Position numbers and translations under genes: made by a program
Assembly (NCBI GenBank): GCA_964526695.1
Contig: CAZGJA010000137.1
Coordinates: 1-64,000, forward strand
DNA length: 64,000 nt
Direction: 5' to 3'
Source: JABWBH01 sp964526695
Lineage (GTDB): Bacteria > Planctomycetota > Phycisphaerae > UBA1845
Shown: in pieces, positions 9,078 to 17,512 of the stretch
Layout: each line of letters starts with the position of its first letter
Position numbering within the stretch: position 1 is the stretch's first letter
The notes under the pieces: model-generated
The model's database searches: none
The model's input: the letters and a program-made list of their open reading frames with translations, nothing else
What the model was told of the DNA's origin: nothing

Positions 9078-9893
9078 ATGGACCGCGACTGGAATCTGCC
9101 TGAATGGTCCGCATGGCAAGGTTGGCTGGTCGGCATCGCGCTGGCGACGGCGAGGCTGGCGCCGACGTTCGTGCTCACGCCGCTGATCGGCGGTCAGGCG
9201 GTCCCCGCGCGTATCCGGTTCGCCGCGGCGCTGACGTTGGCGACGATGATGAGCCTCGCCGTGAATCGTCCGCACGCAGCCGCGGACGGATTAGGCTTCG
9301 TGGTGCTGTTGCTCGCTGAATCGCTGTTCGGCATCGTGGCCGCATTCGTGCTCCTGCTGCTTTTCGAGGCCTGCGCTTCGTTCGGCGCCCTGGTGGACCA
9401 GGCTCGCGGCGAGGGTGCGCTGGCGGCGCAGGATCCCTTCGTTCAATTCCAGCAGACGACGCTTGCGAGCTTCGCGAGGCAGATTGCGGCGATGGCGATT
9501 CTCACGCTCGGCGGGCATCGCGTGGTGCTGCGCGCCTTCGCGGACAGCCTCATCTCGTTTCCGGCGGGATCGCTGGCCGCCCTGCTCCCCGCGCTGCGGG
9601 ACCGGCCCGCTGAGATGATCCGACTCAGCGGGGAGATGCTGGATGCGGCGGTGCGGCTGGCGCTGCCCATCTTCGGCATCCTGTTCATCGCGGATGTCTG
9701 CCTCGGACTCTGCAACCGTGTGGCCCAGCGGATCGAAGTCTATCTTCTCTCGTTGCCCCTCAAGGCGCTGTTGACGTTGGGGTTGCTGGCGCTGCTGGGA
9801 CCGCTTTTGATCGGTTCCATCGACGTGCTGCACTACTCGTGGTTGCTGCGGCTCTGCGAGTTTCTGGGATCCTCCGCCGCGGAGAGTTGGTGA
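9078..9893 (+). CDS. sctT: T3SS export apparatus membrane protein SctT
   Basis: The 271-residue FliR/SctT protein has about six membrane segments and the family runs ARLAPTFVLTPLIGGQAVPAR and LPLKALLTLGLLALLGPLL. It completes the R-S-T export pore. I start at ATG 9078, before MDRDWNLPEW, preceded by GGAGC. An upstream in-frame ATG at 8934 would add 48 Arg-rich residues not expected ahead of the first membrane helix. The stop overlaps the first base of the sctU start codon (TGATG). Confidence 0.93.
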   Translation: MDRDWNLPEWSAWQGWLVGIALATARLAPTFVLTPLIGGQAVPARIRFAAALTLATMMSLAVNRPHAAADGLGFVVLLLAESLFGIVAAFVLLLLFEACASFGALVDQARGEGALAAQDPFVQFQQTTLASFARQIAAMAILTLGGHRVVLRAFADSLISFPAGSLAALLPALRDRPAEMIRLSGEMLDAAVRLALPIFGILFIADVCLGLCNRVAQRIEVYLLSLPLKALLTLGLLALLGPLLIGSIDVLHYSWLLRLCEFLGSSAAESW

Positions 9894-11155
9894 TGTCCGC
9901 GAGCAGTCAAGAGAGGACGGAGCAGGCCACCCCCAAGCGGCTGCGCGACGCGCGGCGCGAGGGGCAGGTGGCTTCATCGCGCGACCTGGCCTCCGCGGCC
10001 ATGCTCATCGCCGGGCTGAGCGCGCTGGCGTGGCGGCTGCCGACTCTCGGGCGGGCGCTGCGAGCGCTGATGGAACGCGTGTTTCAGGCCGGCGGCGCGC
10101 CGCACGCGATCATCCTCACGACCTGCCGGCAGCCGCTGCAGGAGATCGCCGTGTCGATCGGGATCGTCATGGCGGCGTGCTGCCTGGCCTCGGTCGGCGC
10201 GACGGCGATTCAGGTCGGGGCGTTAGTGACGACCTCCACGTTGGAGCCGAAGCTGGAGCGGCTGGATCCGATGGCCGGACTGAAGCGGCTGTTCGGTCGA
10301 CGAAGCTTCGTTGAGCTGTTCAAGAATCTCGTGAAGGTCGTGGTGGTCGTCGCGCTGTGCGCGGGTGTGGTTCAGAATTCGCTGGGTGGGCTGACCGGGC
10401 TGGGATCGCTGCCCGTCGGCGAAGCGATGAGCGTAGTGGCCGGCGTGGCGGGCACATGCCTGATCCGTGTCCTGACGGCGTGCGCGTTGATCGCGGGTTT
10501 GGATGTTTTCTACCAGCGTTGGGAACACCGTCGCGGGCTTCGTATGACCAGGCAGGAGGTGCTCCGGGAATACAAACAGGAAGAGGGCGATCCGCACGTA
10601 CGAGGTCAGCAGCGACAACTTCGCGAGGAGTTCGCCATGGCCGGCATGTTGGCGCAGGTGCGGGCGAAGGCGGACGTGGTGATCCGCAATCCGACGCATC
10701 TGGCGTGCGCGCTGCACTACATGCCGGACGGTCGAGGTTCGCCGCCGAAGCTGATCGGCAAGGGAAAGGGATGGCTGGCGGAGCAGCTCGTCCGGGCGGC
10801 GCGCGAGGAGGGCATTCCCATGCTGCACGATGTGCCGCTGGCGCGCTCGCTCTTCAGGCTGGAGCAGGACGCGTTCATTCCTCCGGAACTCTACGAGGCC
10901 GTCATCGAGGTGCTCCACTGGGCGGAAGAGGTCGCCGAGCAGCGGGGGCGCAAGGTGCGGTGGAAGGAGGCCGCCGATGTGCTTGAGCCGAGGCTCGCGG
11001 ATGCGGCAGCACCATCGTTGCCGGATGATCCCCCGCCGCCGATGGCGAGCAACGTTGCGCCGCCGTTGGGCGACGAGCCTTTGCCTTCGCTGAAGCCGTC
11101 GATCCGTGACCCGCGACCGCCGTCGCAGGCAACGCGCCCGCGGGATCAGCGATAA
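9893..11155 (+). CDS. sctU: T3SS autoprotease/switch protein SctU
   Basis: The 420-residue FlhB/SctU protein has the N-terminal signature ERTEQATPKRLRDARREGQ, four membrane helices and a cytoplasmic domain. The NPTH self-cleavage motif is intact at residues 266-269 (N266-P267). Cleavage there lets SctP switch export from needle subunits to later substrates. The C-terminal tail beyond about residue 355 is a Pro-rich extension of about 65 residues, longer than usual. It is the last gene of the operon, and the promoter-like element at 11129-11155 lies within its 3' end. Confidence 0.96.
   Translation: MSASSQERTEQATPKRLRDARREGQVASSRDLASAAMLIAGLSALAWRLPTLGRALRALMERVFQAGGAPHAIILTTCRQPLQEIAVSIGIVMAACCLASVGATAIQVGALVTTSTLEPKLERLDPMAGLKRLFGRRSFVELFKNLVKVVVVVALCAGVVQNSLGGLTGLGSLPVGEAMSVVAGVAGTCLIRVLTACALIAGLDVFYQRWEHRRGLRMTRQEVLREYKQEEGDPHVRGQQRQLREEFAMAGMLAQVRAKADVVIRNPTHLACALHYMPDGRGSPPKLIGKGKGWLAEQLVRAAREEGIPMLHDVPLARSLFRLEQDAFIPPELYEAVIEVLHWAEEVAEQRGRKVRWKEAADVLEPRLADAAAPSLPDDPPPPMASNVAPPLGDEPLPSLKPSIRDPRPPSQATRPRDQR
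11129..11155 (+). promoter_or_regulatory. FliA-like promoter element before the PLA2 gene
   Basis: GCAA (11129-11132), a 15-bp spacer, and AGCGATAA (11148-11155). The arrangement matches three other elements in the window, each ahead of a candidate secreted-protein gene. It lies in the last codons of sctU and about 133 bp before the downstream ATG. Enterobacterial FliA sites read TAAA-N15-GCCGATAA. Confidence 0.5.
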
Positions 11156-11184
11156 TCAGACGGCAGGACGCCATTTCGGAACCG

Positions 11185-11231
11185 CCACAGGTTGAAAACC
11201 TGTGGTCCATCCCCCCGGTTGGAAACCGGGG
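11185..11231. repeat. Paired-hairpin repeat (AACC family)
   Basis: Two adjacent perfect hairpins: CCACAGGTT-gaa-AACCTGTGG (11185-11205) and CCCCGGTT-gga-AACCGGGG (11213-11231). The same two-hairpin module recurs at 29521-29570, 51181-51226 and 59850-59935. It lies between the promoter-like element and the PLA2 gene, so it would be in that transcript's leader. Confidence 0.75.
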
Positions 11232-11287
11232 CCACACCAGGTCTTGCAGCGATTTCCGAGGCCATCCGGTAACAGGAGCAACGAATC

Positions 11288-11875
11288 ATGTCCACGTTTC
11301 CAATAACTTCCGTCAGCACCGTCACAACCTTTCGACCGGCTCGGATTCCCCCGGTTGAGCCGGCCCCCACGGCCAGGCCATTGGCGAATCCGAACGCAGC
11401 GGGTCACGGCAGGTTTGACTGGGAGAACACGCGCGGTGCCGCGCCGGGCGCCGCAAGCGGAACTGCGGCGGGCGACGCGGGCGCTGCGAACTCAGCCTCG
11501 AATGGCGTCGAGTCGAGGCCGATCCTGTGGGGCGCGGTGGACCTGGGCCCCGACCACGACGCGCTGGGCTGCGGCGGCGCAGGCAGCACGGCCGTGCCCG
11601 ATCGGATGTTCGGACTCGATCTGCGTCAGGCGTGCGAAGGCCACGACGCCTGTTCGGATCCGCTCGACGCGGCAAGCGACCGCCCGTTGGGCGACGTCCT
11701 GGCCTGCCAGGCGAGGTTCGCCGGGGACATCTACAGGGCAGGCGGAGAAAGCTGGCTGGGCAAGGTCGGCGGCGCGGTGGCGGCGGCGATCTACACGCCG
11801 GTGGTGGCGGCGGTGGCGCTGGCGCAGTGGGCGGGGAATCGAGTTGTGGCGGGAGTGCGGGGGTGGTTTGAATAA
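11288..11875 (+). CDS. Candidate T3SS-secreted phospholipase A2
   Basis: The 195-residue protein has no signal peptide and a disordered, Pro/Ala/Gly-rich N-terminus of about 80 residues. It then carries the two signatures of secreted phospholipase A2: a glycine-rich calcium-loop-like LGCGGAGS and the active-site helix QACEGHDACSD (C116, H119, D120, C122). These correspond to the C-G-x-G loop and the C-x2-H-D-x-C core of the family. PLA2 hydrolyses the sn-2 acyl bond of phospholipids. Lack of a Sec signal, position after sctU and the shared promoter element suggest export through the T3SS. The last 30 residues form a hydrophobic Ala/Val segment. The ATG has a GGAGCAACGA site. Enzyme activity is not shown by sequence alone. 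Confidence 0.65.
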   Translation: MSTFPITSVSTVTTFRPARIPPVEPAPTARPLANPNAAGHGRFDWENTRGAAPGAASGTAAGDAGAANSASNGVESRPILWGAVDLGPDHDALGCGGAGSTAVPDRMFGLDLRQACEGHDACSDPLDAASDRPLGDVLACQARFAGDIYRAGGESWLGKVGGAVAAAIYTPVVAAVALAQWAGNRVVAGVRGWFE

Positions 11876-11934
11876 GATTGCGTTAAGCGTGCCCGGTCCC
11901 CTGAGTTCTTGACAATCCGCAGATGGAAGCCCCG

Positions 11935-14187
11935 CTAGTCTTGGTTGGCCCTCGCGAGCTTGCGATGGATTACGCGCCAGATGGCCGCGCACTCAACGGA
12001 TACTCTCACCGTCGTCACTCCATCCGAGGTGCTCGGGGCGTCAGCGATCGATTCCGCGAGCACCGCCTGAACTCGGCTGCGAGTTGAATCATCCTGAACC
12101 ATGAGTTCGCCGACTGTGGCCGAGAAAGGAGTGGGAAGCGCATTGACGAACTCTGCCAGCTTGCGCTTCGCGTCAAGTTCAGCAACCCGCATAGACTTGA
12201 GCCGTCCTTGTGGCGTCTCGATCGCCGGATCGGTGCCCGCGCCCTCGGCGGTTAATGTCATGGAGGCCCAAGCGGGGATGACAACAGGTTGGCGTGGCCT
12301 ACCAGCGTCAAACTCCGACTTAGGGCGGTCGGTGCGTCTGAACTTTGAAGCGGCGGGCGTTGAGCTTGAGGCCTGCGCGTCCATGACCTCGGGTGCCTGA
12401 GCCGCCGCCAGGGCGCAGGTCTGCCCCTTCACGGCGACACTCACCGCCGCACCGACCGGCAGACCCGCCTGATCGGCGCGATAGGGTTGAGCCCAAAGGG
12501 GAAGGACCGATGGGATTCTCATGAGCTGGCATTCGAGCGTGCCCTCCAACCGATACGAACCCGCCTCATCAAGCTCGCCGCCGTCGATGAGCACCTCACC
12601 GAGTTCAGCTTCCGACAGTCGAAGGTAGACGGCGCCGTCGCTGAACTGGCTGTCCGTGGGTCCCCGCAAGTGGAGCTGAGGGACCACGATCAGGGCCAAA
12701 TCCGCCGTGCGTCGGTCGCCGTGTCCGTCGGTGTCCGATGGGCTGCTGCGCCACCCGCAGAGAACTTCTGAACGGTCGATGGACACGCCGACGGCAACGG
12801 TCTGCTGGTTCACATTCTCGAGCGTAACCAGGGTCGTGCGCAGCACGGATTCGACAAGCAGGCGAACATCTTCAGCAGCAGGGGGACCTTCCACGATGCG
12901 GTTTTGCAGGCGCTCCAGCATGGAGCGAGCGCGAATGAAATCGAGTTCTCCAAGGCGGGGTTGCGATTCCACGATCTCGAAGGCTTCCCTTTCTTCGCGT
13001 CGTTGCTGGAGAAGATTCAGCTCGGCGCGGGCTTGGCGTTCAGACGCTTGCCATTGCAGGGTCAGCAGCGACAGCATAATGATTGAAGGAATGCCTACCA
13101 AGGCGACAAGCCCTGCCGCGACCTTGCCGCGGTGTCGTCCAATCCACTTGCGTGAGCGGTACGCCAGACCCGGCGGGCCCGCGAGAACCGGCTCGTTCCG
13201 GAGATGTCGCTCCAAGTCCGCTGAAAGAGCGCCGATGCTCAGGTAGCGGCGTGAGCGATCCTTCTCGAGGCACTTCATGATGATCCAGTCGCAGTCCCCC
13301 TTGAGCTGGCGACCGAGCGCCTTCGGCTCGGCACCGCGGCGCTGCGCCAAGGCCGTGCCCTTGTCGTCGGCGCTGTGCAGGGACACTCGTGTGCTTGGTC
13401 GGTGGGGCTCCATCTCGCGGATGGCACGTTGAATCGCTCCGAAGCCATCCACTTTCAGCGATTTCCAATCAAACGGCAGCGTCCCGGTCAGCAGTTCATA
13501 CAGCAGCACCCCCAGCGAGTACACGTCCGTGCGCGTGTCGATGTCGGTGGCGCCGAAGTCGGCTTGCTCCGGGCTCATGTATTCCGGCGTCCCGATGAGT
13601 TGGCCGTGTTCGGTGAAGATCGTGTTGTCCGAGAACCCGTGGCTGACCGCCTTGGCCACGCCGAAGTCAATGACCTTCGGGGCTGGCTTGTCGTCATGCT
13701 CGGCCACGAGGACGTTGGAGGGCTTGAGGTCGCGGTGGATGATGCCCTTCATGTGGGCGTGCTGCACGGCCTCGCAGACGGGGATCATCAGCTCGAGGCG
13801 CCGGCGGAGTGTGAGCCGGTGGCGATCGCAGTACGCGGTGATCGACTCGCCCCGGACATACTCCATCACGAAGTAGGGCCGGCCTTGCGAGGTTGTGCCG
13901 GCGTCGAAAACGCGCGCGACGTTGGGGTGGTTCATCACCGCCAGCGCCTGCCGCTCCTGCTCGAAGCGGGCGATGACGCCCTTGGAGTCCATGCCGGGCT
14001 TGAGCACCTTCAGCGCCACGCGCTGTACCATCGGCTCGCGCCGTTCGGCCAGATAGACGACGCCGAACCCGCCGTGACCGAGGATGGAGATGACGTGATA
14101 CGGGCCGATGCGGTCCGGATCATCCATCGCCAGCGGCTGTTCGCTCTTCTGCTGCGTGGACTGGAGCCAGTTGGTCGTCTCGCTCAT
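11935..14187 (-). CDS. Membrane Ser/Thr protein kinase with extracytoplasmic domain
   Basis: The 750-residue protein opens with MSETTNW and has a Hanks-type kinase domain at about 25-350. It carries the glycine loop GHGGFGVVY, Lys in VALKVLK, HRDLKPSNV and DFGVAK, so it should be active. A membrane helix (about 365-390, GLVALVGIPSIIMLSLLTL) and a coiled-coil segment follow. The C-terminal extracytoplasmic part of about 330 residues ends in a strand-rich module resembling LPP20/FlgP-type domains (KLAEFVNALP, then TVRVSVECAAIWRVIHR). It sits between sctV and the PLA2 gene, on the sctV strand but 478 bp beyond it. The kinase at 19884 starts with nearly the same peptide (MSETSNW). The substrate is unknown; the FHA proteins in the cluster are the obvious candidates. 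Confidence 0.88.
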   Translation of the reverse strand: MSETTNWLQSTQQKSEQPLAMDDPDRIGPYHVISILGHGGFGVVYLAERREPMVQRVALKVLKPGMDSKGVIARFEQERQALAVMNHPNVARVFDAGTTSQGRPYFVMEYVRGESITAYCDRHRLTLRRRLELMIPVCEAVQHAHMKGIIHRDLKPSNVLVAEHDDKPAPKVIDFGVAKAVSHGFSDNTIFTEHGQLIGTPEYMSPEQADFGATDIDTRTDVYSLGVLLYELLTGTLPFDWKSLKVDGFGAIQRAIREMEPHRPSTRVSLHSADDKGTALAQRRGAEPKALGRQLKGDCDWIIMKCLEKDRSRRYLSIGALSADLERHLRNEPVLAGPPGLAYRSRKWIGRHRGKVAAGLVALVGIPSIIMLSLLTLQWQASERQARAELNLLQQRREEREAFEIVESQPRLGELDFIRARSMLERLQNRIVEGPPAAEDVRLLVESVLRTTLVTLENVNQQTVAVGVSIDRSEVLCGWRSSPSDTDGHGDRRTADLALIVVPQLHLRGPTDSQFSDGAVYLRLSEAELGEVLIDGGELDEAGSYRLEGTLECQLMRIPSVLPLWAQPYRADQAGLPVGAAVSVAVKGQTCALAAAQAPEVMDAQASSSTPAASKFRRTDRPKSEFDAGRPRQPVVIPAWASMTLTAEGAGTDPAIETPQGRLKSMRVAELDAKRKLAEFVNALPTPFSATVGELMVQDDSTRSRVQAVLAESIADAPSTSDGVTTVRVSVECAAIWRVIHRKLARANQD

Positions 14188-14665
14188 ATGCCCTGTATTC
14201 GCTTGGCAGCGACGGCGGTCGGGATCATCCACACGGAGGGAACAGGCTAGCCCGACAGCCGCCAAGCGGCAATCACGGGAAATCGAGATCCAACGGACGG
14301 TTCAGCAACCGGGCACGGACGAATCCGATTCGCGCGGGTGGATCGTACCACCGCGATAGCGGTCGTTTCGCGGTCAGCCTGATGATCGAGGTCGGTGCGC
14401 GGCGGCCACAACCGTCATGCCTGCCGTGCCAGGTCATGTGCCGTCAGCTTCTTCAGACACGCGGCTCCGCCGCGCCGAAAAGGGTACGACTTGGCCGCCG
14501 TCGCGGATCAACGAATCACTGCGGCACCAGGGAGCCGCATGCTCACGCTGAGTACAGCGAGAGCATGCCACCCACCGCATGCTCACGCTGAGTACAGCGA
14601 GAGCATGCCACCCACCGCGCGGGCTGAAGCCTGCGGCTCGGGTTTGGCGAGGCGTTCCTGTTTTC
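14188..14665. other. Gene-free gap between kinase and sctV
   Basis: No supportable gene is seen. The gap holds the 40-bp tandem hairpin repeat at 14537-14616 and otherwise ordinary GC-rich sequence. Confidence 0.6.
14537..14616. repeat. Two perfect 40-bp tandem hairpin repeats
   Basis: Two identical 40-bp units (14537-14576, 14577-14616) lie head to tail. Each forms CATGCTC-a-CGCTG-agta-CAGCG-a-GAGCATG followed by CCACCC. The family is the same as at 17-50, 46576-46671 and 52574-52688. They lie just downstream of the sctV stop. Confidence 0.85.
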
Positions 14666-16822
14666 TTACTCCATTCGAATGGTTCCCGCGCACTCGACGA
14701 CGCACCCTTTCGCGGCCGCGAGTTCCTGGTCGGAGAGCACGGTGATGGTGGTCAGCAGATCATCGAGCAGCGCGGCCATGAAAGGGCGGAGATCGTGGCG
14801 GACGACGAGGGTCGTCGGGCGTCCGCGCTCCGCGGCGGCGGCGGAGCGGGCGCGGACGGAGGCGAGGATCGCGCGGCGATCCTCCTCGCGGAGCACGACG
14901 ACAGGCGCGTCCACGTCCAACCGGGCGCCTTGGTGGATCAGCTCTTCGATGTCGCTGGCAAGCACATGATACGCCAGGGTGCCGCCGCGCACGCAGCGCG
15001 CGCACAATGATCGCGCCAGGCCCCGCCGCGCGGCCTCGACGAGCGCCACGGGCTGCCCTTTCAACGCCGCGGCGCAGCGCGCCAGCGATTCGAAGATCGC
15101 CCGAATGTCGCGCAGTGGAACCTGCTCGCGCAGGAGGCCGCGAAGCACGGCCGCCACTTCGGGCACGCTCAGCGGCTTGGGCGACACCGCCGCCTTGAGA
15201 TCCGGCAGCGACGGCTCCAGCGCATCGAGAATGCGCTGCGTCTCCTGAACGCCGAAGAACTCGGCCGAGTGCTCCATCAGCAGCCGGGTGACGTGATCGC
15301 GCACGAAGCCGGCGGGAGAGACGCTTTCGAAACCGGCGTTGGCGACCTCCTGACGCTCGGTTTCAGGCACCAACGACCAGACTTCGCCGGTCCACGGCAG
15401 CGGGAACGGCCGCACATCGAAACCGGCTTGTTCAGCATCGCGCGGCTTGCAGCAAATGAGGACGCATTCGTACGGAAACGTCCACGTTCCCAGTTCAGTC
15501 TCGAAGAGATGCACCCGGTAGGCCTCGTGTGGAAGCTCCTTGGACGTCGTGAGACGGATGGGCGGCACCCTGATGCCGAGACTCTCTCGGATGTGGCTCT
15601 GGACCTCCTTCTCAAATGCGGAGTCGCGCGGCGGTTTCTCGCCCAGGGGCACGTTCGGAAGGATGAGCCGAGCGAGGTCCGCGCCGAGTTCGACCCGCAC
15701 CGGCACGGGATACGGTGCGATCCACGGGGTGTCGGTCTGACCTCGCGTTTCCGCTTCGCTTTGCGATTCGCCCGCCGGCGGTTTCAGTCGCGCCCGCATG
15801 TTCAGCGCGGAACCGGCGACGAACCTCGCCAGTGCGGTCCCGGCCGTCAGCACCGCCAGCCCGCCAAACACCGGCCAAGGCAGTCCGGGGACGAAGGCCA
15901 GCAAAGCAAGCATGACGGCCGCGCAGGCGATGGCGGATGGGTGGTCGAGAATCTGGACCACGATGTCGCTGCCGACGGAGCCGACCTGGTTCTCGTCCTT
16001 TCCGGTCACGCGCGTCACGACGATGCCGGCGGAAGTGCACACGAGCAGGGCGGGGATCTGCGACACCAGACCGTCTCCGATGGCCAGCAGGCTGTACGTT
16101 TGGAAGGCCTCGACTGCACTTAGCTGGTCGCGGAACACGCCGACGATCAAACCGCCGATGACGTTGATGAGCGAGATGAGAATTCCGGCGATGGCATCCC
16201 CCTTGACGAACTTCATCGCGCCGTCGAGCGCGCCGTAAAGCCGAGTCTCCGAGTCGAGCTTGCTGCGCCGGCCGCGGGCATCCTCCGGCGAAATCAGGCC
16301 GTTGCGCAAGTCGGCGTCGATGCTCATCTGCTTGCCCGGCATGCCGTCGAGGGTGAACCGCGCCGAGACTTCGGCGACGCGCTCCGCGCCTTTGGTGATG
16401 ACGACGAACTGGATGACGGTCAGGATGAGGAAGATGACCGCGCCGATGACCGGATCTCCTCCCACCACGAGCTGGCCGAACGTCTCGATGATGTGCCCCG
16501 CGTCGCCTTTCGACAGGATCAGGCGCGTGGAGGTGACGTTCAGCCCCAGCCGAAACAGGGTGGTGAGCAGCAGAATCGTCGGAAACGAAGGGAGCTGCGC
16601 AGCTTCCCGCAGGTGAAGCGCCACCATGAGGACGGTGATCGACGCGGCGAGGTTCAACGCGAGCAGCACGTCCAGAAGACCGGGCGCCACCGGCACGACG
16701 AGAAGCCCGATCAACCCAAGCACCGCGAAGGTGACGAAGAGTCCCGCGAGTCGTCTCAGCGCGCCTGCGCCGGCCGCAAGCTGCAAGCCTGCCAGAGGGG
16801 TCAATGCCGCGATGTTCGACAT
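14666..16822 (-). CDS. sctV: T3SS export gate SctV (FlhA/LcrD family)
   Basis: The 718-residue inner-membrane export gate has eight predicted N-terminal membrane helices (about residues 20-335) with the FHIPEP signatures LPSFPTILLLTTLFRLGLN and FTLDGMPGKQMSIDADLRNG. A large cytoplasmic C-domain (about 370-718) would form the nonameric ring that docks chaperone-substrate complexes. GGGAGG 7 nt upstream supports the ATG at 16822. It follows the TPR chaperone gene after 58 bp and is the last gene of a three-gene minus-strand operon that starts with the DUF1521 protein. It is separate from the rest of the export apparatus. Confidence 0.96.
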   Translation of the reverse strand: MSNIAALTPLAGLQLAAGAGALRRLAGLFVTFAVLGLIGLLVVPVAPGLLDVLLALNLAASITVLMVALHLREAAQLPSFPTILLLTTLFRLGLNVTSTRLILSKGDAGHIIETFGQLVVGGDPVIGAVIFLILTVIQFVVITKGAERVAEVSARFTLDGMPGKQMSIDADLRNGLISPEDARGRRSKLDSETRLYGALDGAMKFVKGDAIAGILISLINVIGGLIVGVFRDQLSAVEAFQTYSLLAIGDGLVSQIPALLVCTSAGIVVTRVTGKDENQVGSVGSDIVVQILDHPSAIACAAVMLALLAFVPGLPWPVFGGLAVLTAGTALARFVAGSALNMRARLKPPAGESQSEAETRGQTDTPWIAPYPVPVRVELGADLARLILPNVPLGEKPPRDSAFEKEVQSHIRESLGIRVPPIRLTTSKELPHEAYRVHLFETELGTWTFPYECVLICCKPRDAEQAGFDVRPFPLPWTGEVWSLVPETERQEVANAGFESVSPAGFVRDHVTRLLMEHSAEFFGVQETQRILDALEPSLPDLKAAVSPKPLSVPEVAAVLRGLLREQVPLRDIRAIFESLARCAAALKGQPVALVEAARRGLARSLCARCVRGGTLAYHVLASDIEELIHQGARLDVDAPVVVLREEDRRAILASVRARSAAAAERGRPTTLVVRHDLRPFMAALLDDLLTTITVLSDQELAAAKGCVVECAGTIRME

Positions 16823-16880
16823 GAATGAACCTCCCGTGAAAAACGGGTCTCGATGTCGAGACCGCTGCCGCGCTGTCACG

Positions 16881-17357
16881 TCATGCGTGCGCTCTGCGCG
16901 CCAGTCGCCGCTGTGCCCCCGCGCGGAGCCGCCTGATGCGGGCGCGAAGGCTTTGGGCGGCGGGCGGCGCCACGCGGTCGGCTGCTTGAAGATCCTCCAA
17001 CGCCCCGCGTGTGTCCCCGGTGCGCATGCGGACGGCCGCTCGACCGACGCGCGCGAACACGTCCTCCGGATCCTGCTGGAGCGCGCGGTCCAGGGATTCG
17101 CCGGCCTCCGCGAGGCAATCCAATTGCTCGCAGCAAATGCCGTACGCGCGGTGGTAGAACGCCTGCCCGGGATCGGAGGCGATGAGCAGGCGGAAGACGA
17201 GCGCGGCATCCTCGAATCGACGGGATGCGACGAGGCGCTTCCCGACTTCGGTGAGATGGGTCCGCTGAGCAGGGTCAAGGCTCAGTCGGGAATCCACCAG
17301 GGCCCCGAGCGTCTCGTACGGCGAGGGGGGGGGCAGGGGTTGTTCGATTTCTTGCAT
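16881..17357 (-). CDS. SycD/LcrH-like TPR chaperone of T3SS substrates
   Basis: The 158-residue protein has three tandem TPR-like repeats (about 30-130; FEDAALVFRLLIASDPGQAF, then YHRAYGICCEQLDCLAEAG, then RVGRAAVRMRTGDTRGALED) after a short Pro-rich N-terminus. This is the layout of class II T3SS chaperones, which hold hydrophobic translocators in the cytoplasm before export. It lies between the DUF1521 gene (155-bp gap) and sctV, so the DUF1521 protein is its likely client. GGAG sits 8 nt before the ATG at 17357; a longer open frame upstream has no ribosome site. Confidence 0.78.
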   Translation of the reverse strand: MQEIEQPLPPPSPYETLGALVDSRLSLDPAQRTHLTEVGKRLVASRRFEDAALVFRLLIASDPGQAFYHRAYGICCEQLDCLAEAGESLDRALQQDPEDVFARVGRAAVRMRTGDTRGALEDLQAADRVAPPAAQSLRARIRRLRAGAQRRLARRAHA

Positions 17358-17512
17358 GGATGTGGCTCCAAGAGGTTCCCGAGGAAGTATGCACCTTCCG
17401 CGAAATCTTCGCGGCGGCACGGCACGCGCAAGGTTGAGCGAGGTGGGCCGGAAGCGATGCGGGCGGACGAGTTGCCTCGCCCGCCCGCCGTCGGCCCGCA
17501 CCGAATCAAGGA

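Noticed and set aside
1929..11155. Flagellar export genes
   Set aside because: SctI, a one-TM SctJ lipoprotein, a SycD-like chaperone and the gene order fit an injectisome-type system; no flagellin, hook, motor or FliF/FliG-like genes are seen.
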